Part shown: piece after piece, positions 4,503 through 6,365 of the stretch
Layout of the letters: every line of letters starts with the position of its first letter
How positions within the stretch are numbered: the stretch's first letter is position 1
Source: JBBQXY01 sp038209195
GTDB lineage: Bacteria > Chloroflexota > Ktedonobacteria > Ktedonobacterales > Ktedonobacteraceae
Length of the DNA: 6,365 bases
Direction of reading: 5' to 3'
Assembly (NCBI GenBank): GCA_038209195.1
Contig: JBBQXY010000241.1
Coordinates: forward strand, 1 to 6,365
Program-made: the position numbers and the translations under genes
The notes under the pieces: model-generated
Told to the model about the DNA's origin: nothing
Databases searched by the model: none
The model's input: only the letters and a program-made list of their open reading frames with translations

Positions 4503-5237
4503 TTGAGCACTGAAGAACAGAATAAGGTCGCGCTGGTTATCGTGGCGCATCCAGATGATGCCGAGTTTGGCGCGGCAGGGACAGTGGCCACATGGGCAAG
4601 TGAAGGATGGGATATTCATTATGTCATTTGCACCGATGCCTCCGGTGGTGGCCCTGATGATGCGATGGATGTTGGGCCGGAAGCCCGTGTGATTATTACT
4701 AATACGCGCAAAAATGAGCAGCGAACGGCTTGTAAAATTTTGGGTGTAAAAGATGTTATTTTTCTTGACTACCCCGATGGCTTATTGGAGCCAACGCTGG
4801 AATTGCGGCGCAATTTAGTGCGACTCATTCGACGCTATCGACCATCACGCATTCTATGCCAATCGCCTGATCGAATGTGGACGCCCGTTTATGCGATAGG
4901 ACGCTATCATCCAGATCACCTCGCGGCAGGGCAAGCGACTTTGGCGGCGGTGTATCCCGCATCACAGAACGGCTGGGATTTTCCTGAATTGCTGAAGGAG
5001 GGTTTGCACCCGCATAAAGTGAGTGAAGTCTTTTTCATGGGCGCGCCCAATGCGAATTTTGCGGTGGATATCACCGAAAAATTTGGCACTAAAATAGAGG
5101 CTCTGCGTGCGCACGCCAGCCAACTATCGGCTCGATTTGATGAACTGGCGCCGATGTTAGAGGCGCGGACGGCTGAGACTGGCAAAAGGTATGATATGAC
5201 TTACGCGGAAGAATTTCACCGCGCAGAAAATCGGTAG
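4503..5237 (+). CDS. PIG-L family zinc-dependent deacetylase
   Basis: The protein belongs to the LmbE/PIG-L superfamily, which removes acetyl groups from N-acetylglucosamine-type sugars and related conjugates. Counting from the TTG at 4503 it has 244 residues, typical for the family. The zinc site is clear: AHPDDAEFG (15-23) supplies His16 and Asp19 with catalytic Asp18, and HPDH (136-139) supplies His139. Between them lie a conserved Arg/Glu helix (TRKNEQRTACKILGV, 68-82) and FLDYPDGLLE (87-96). There is no signal peptide or membrane helix, so it should be cytosolic. The TTG start is preferred because GGAAGG (4488-4493) lies 9 nt upstream and the protein then begins shortly before the first beta strand; a TTG at 4449 would add 18 residues. 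The substrate is unknown. Mycothiol- or bacillithiol-pathway and antibiotic-tailoring enzymes share this fold, and nothing nearby points to one of them. Confidence 0.88.
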   Translation: MSTEEQNKVALVIVAHPDDAEFGAAGTVATWASEGWDIHYVICTDASGGGPDDAMDVGPEARVIITNTRKNEQRTACKILGVKDVIFLDYPDGLLEPTLELRRNLVRLIRRYRPSRILCQSPDRMWTPVYAIGRYHPDHLAAGQATLAAVYPASQNGWDFPELLKEGLHPHKVSEVFFMGAPNANFAVDITEKFGTKIEALRAHASQLSARFDELAPMLEARTAETGKRYDMTYAEEFHRAENR

Positions 5238-5284
5238 TCTGCAAACAGACAAGGAACTCGGTAGCATCACACTACCGAGTTCCT
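5237..5284. terminator. Double-hairpin bidirectional terminator
   Basis: Two adjacent hairpins follow the PIG-L stop codon. The first is GTCTG / CAGAC (5237-5241, 5246-5250, loop CAAA). The second is a perfect 13-bp stem AGGAACTCGGTAG / CTACCGAGTTCCT (5252-5264, 5272-5284) with a 7-nt loop. The two genes converge here, so the structure can serve both. Neither side has a long T-run; on the minus strand the stem is followed by TGTCTGTTT, on the plus strand by CGACTTC. Termination in both directions is likely, better from the minus strand. Confidence 0.7.
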
Positions 5285-5334
5285 CGACTTCACAAGGGCC
5301 ATAGAAGCGGATTGCGGATACAAGGGATCATCTT

Positions 5335-6027
5335 TCACCCTCCGAGAATATTAACTGAGCGTCCGATAAGTAAGCCGATGATAATGAGGGAAAGCATCGC
5401 CTCTATCATCATCAGAACTTTTGCCGATTTGGTGAGCGGATTGGTATCAGCAGGACTCAGAGCGGTTGCACCGGTAAAGGCGAGGAACAGATAATCCAGA
5501 AAATGCGGCGTCCAGTTCATGCCCCGTGTTTGTTGTGGAAACAAAAAATCGACGCCGCGATGCTCCGGTAGATGCCGCTTCCAGGGGCCTCCTCCGTCGA
5601 TTTCCCAATACCACAATGCGAAGGTCAAAATATTGAAGGTCCAAAGCAAGGCCGCAGAGCGTAATAAATTGGATGCATGTTTATCAGTGGACAACGTGAG
5701 CAGTAAGAGTGCTACACCTCCAACGAGTGCTACGGTACTTACGCTCAGTGGTATCAATACGAAAATACGCCTGACCATATGCGAGAGATTCCAAGGGCTT
5801 AGGAGGTCAATGAAAACGGGAACCACAAACACTACTTCCAAAGACAAAAGGAGCCAGTTCGGACCAATAAGGATATTTGGTGGAAAAACGAGATAGAGCA
5901 GTCCGGTCAGCAGAATACCCACGAGTGCAGCGATACCTGCAACCACATCTTCCCCAACTGTATCTGAGGCTGACGCTTTCAATTCCTGAGCTGAACCATC
6001 TTGCTCTATGTTCTTCATGGGTTCCAT
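5335..6027 (-). CDS. Integral membrane protein with channel-pore-like C-terminus
   Basis: From ATG 6027-6025 the product has 230 residues. A hydrophilic N-terminus (1-27) is followed by hydrophobic helices at about 28-48, 57-76, 88-112 and 121-141, a loop with WYWEIDGGGPWKRH (139-152) and DFLFPQ, then FLDYLFLAFTGATALSPADTNPL (176-198) and a last helix (203-223) ending in IGRSVNIL. The end resembles a pore loop plus inner helix of two-helix potassium channels, but where the filter TVGYGD would sit it reads TGATALSPAD, so potassium selectivity is not expected. It also resembles DUF1345-type membrane proteins. I recognise it as a conserved-type membrane protein without known function. The start is uncertain: the ribosome binding site is weak (GAGA), and ATG 6018-6016 would do as well. 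A TTG at 6162 would add 45 residues of poor character. It converges on the PIG-L gene across a double hairpin. Confidence 0.75.
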   Translation of the reverse strand: MEPMKNIEQDGSAQELKASASDTVGEDVVAGIAALVGILLTGLLYLVFPPNILIGPNWLLLSLEVVFVVPVFIDLLSPWNLSHMVRRIFVLIPLSVSTVALVGGVALLLLTLSTDKHASNLLRSAALLWTFNILTFALWYWEIDGGGPWKRHLPEHRGVDFLFPQQTRGMNWTPHFLDYLFLAFTGATALSPADTNPLTKSAKVLMMIEAMLSLIIIGLLIGRSVNILGG

Positions 6028-6090
6028 TTTGATCTCGTTTTTCTTCCCAAGGACAGGAGAAGCTAGTATTACGATATCTTGCTTCTTCGT

Positions 6091-6096
6091 ATTATA
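6091..6096 (-). promoter_or_regulatory. Candidate -10 element for the membrane protein gene
   Basis: TATAAT (6096-6091 on the minus strand) is a perfect -10 hexamer; transcription from it would start near 6084, about 57 nt before the chosen ATG. No recognisable -35 lies 15-19 bp upstream, so this is only a candidate. Confidence 0.3.
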
Positions 6097-6227
6097 GACG
6101 ATGGAGGGACAAAAATGCTTGAATAAGAGTATTGACCAATATTCTGACGGGAAGTTAGTCAATTCCTATTATGGCATCCTCAAACGTCAATTTTCCCCTA
6201 TTTTTTCTGCACAACATCCCGATACAG

Positions 6228-6233
6228 TATAAT
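6228..6233 (+). promoter_or_regulatory. Candidate -10 element at the insertion sequence edge
   Basis: TATAAT (6228-6233) is a perfect -10 hexamer 52 bp upstream of the transposase start; no good -35 is seen at 16-18 bp. The hexamer shares its last T with the TGGACCC that may begin the element, so the promoter may be built partly from flanking DNA. Confidence 0.3.
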
Positions 6234-6365
6234 GGACCCATAGAAAGAGACCAAAAAAAGAGGCCGGGTAAGATACACTGAACGTATGAAAAAACACTAT
6301 ACAGCAAGCTTTAAAGCTCAGGTAGTCCAAGAACTGCTCAAAGAAGAAAAAACGATAGCCCAGAT
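6233..6365 (+). mobile_element. Left end of an IS3-family-like insertion sequence, truncated by window edge
   Basis: The element is recognised by its OrfA start at 6286. IS3-family ends begin with TG and carry a 20-40 bp terminal inverted repeat shortly before orfA. TGGACCCATAGAAAGAGACC (from 6233) fits as the left end, about 53 bp before the ATG. The right end and target duplication are outside the window, so the exact boundary is a guess. Confidence 0.5.
6286..6365 (+). CDS. IS3-family-like transposase OrfA, N-terminal fragment
   Basis: An open frame from ATG 6286 runs off the right edge after 26 full codons. The product begins MKKHYTASFKAQVVQELLKE (1-20) and continues EKTIAQ. This is the characteristic start of the transposase_8/HTH_Tnp_1 family: a basic tip, the (Y/F)(T/S)xxFKxxVVxELL helix, then the start of a helix-turn-helix that binds the terminal inverted repeats. 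In IS3-family elements OrfA is about 100 residues and is joined to the DDE integrase OrfB by programmed frameshifting; OrfB would lie beyond the window. The ribosome binding site is weak, as is common for transposases. Confidence 0.82.
   Translation, partial: MKKHYTASFKAQVVQELLKEEKTIAQ

Noticed and set aside
5312..5494. Plus-strand 60-codon frame opposite the 3' end of the membrane protein gene
   Set aside because: It overlaps the better-supported minus-strand coding region and has no ribosome binding site or family motif.
6028..6162. Longer membrane protein starting at TTG 6162
   Set aside because: The added 45 residues have no ribosome binding site and contain the candidate TATAAT at 6091-6096; the first ATG at 6027 is more plausible.
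6133..6162. Inverted repeat TTGAC/GTCAA upstream of the membrane protein gene, with another GTCAA near 6186
   Set aside because: The arms are only five to six bases with about 21 bp between them, and similar short matches are expected by chance in AT-rich DNA.

Overview
The window reads as part of a Chloroflexota chromosome, most likely a Ktedonobacteria-type genome. This is an inference from the F420 gene set with a stand-alone nitroreductase, the moderate GC content, the insertion sequence at the right edge and the style of the proteins. No rRNA or other phylogenetic marker is present, so the placement is tentative.

Left edge (1-448, minus strand): an unrecognised two-gene unit leaves the window. 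It is a 41-codon microprotein gene with an excellent ribosome binding site, whose stop overlaps by 4 bp (ATGA) the start of a second gene cut by the edge. Upstream of it (168-448) I find no gene, only two weak inverted repeats.

Centre (449-3762, minus strand): a coenzyme F420 tail-building cluster, transcribed cofE, nitroreductase, cofD, then cofC. CofC activates a three-carbon phospho-acid with GTP. CofD transfers it to the deazaflavin Fo. The stand-alone nitroreductase probably reduces the dehydro-F420-0 intermediate, the job done by the C-terminal domain of FbiB in mycobacteria. CofE adds glutamates. The first three genes are packed with 12-24 nt gaps behind a promoter with a perfect TATAAT. 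cofC sits 284 nt further on, separated by a block of structured repeats and possibly served by its own weak promoter. The Fo synthase genes are not in the window.

A family of roughly 95-bp repeats, each with three consecutive hairpins, occurs as a tandem pair plus a collapsed remnant between cofD and cofC, and as a single diverged copy at 3894-3985 between the divergent cofE and DoxX genes. One hairpin shows a compensatory base-pair change between copies, which suggests that the fold is or was maintained.

Right half: a plus-strand pair encodes a small DoxX-like membrane protein and a PIG-L family zinc deacetylase. It converges, through a strong double hairpin, on a minus-strand gene for a membrane protein whose C-terminus looks like a potassium-channel pore module lacking the selectivity filter. 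At the right edge the left end of an IS3-family-like element begins, with the first 26 codons of its OrfA transposase.
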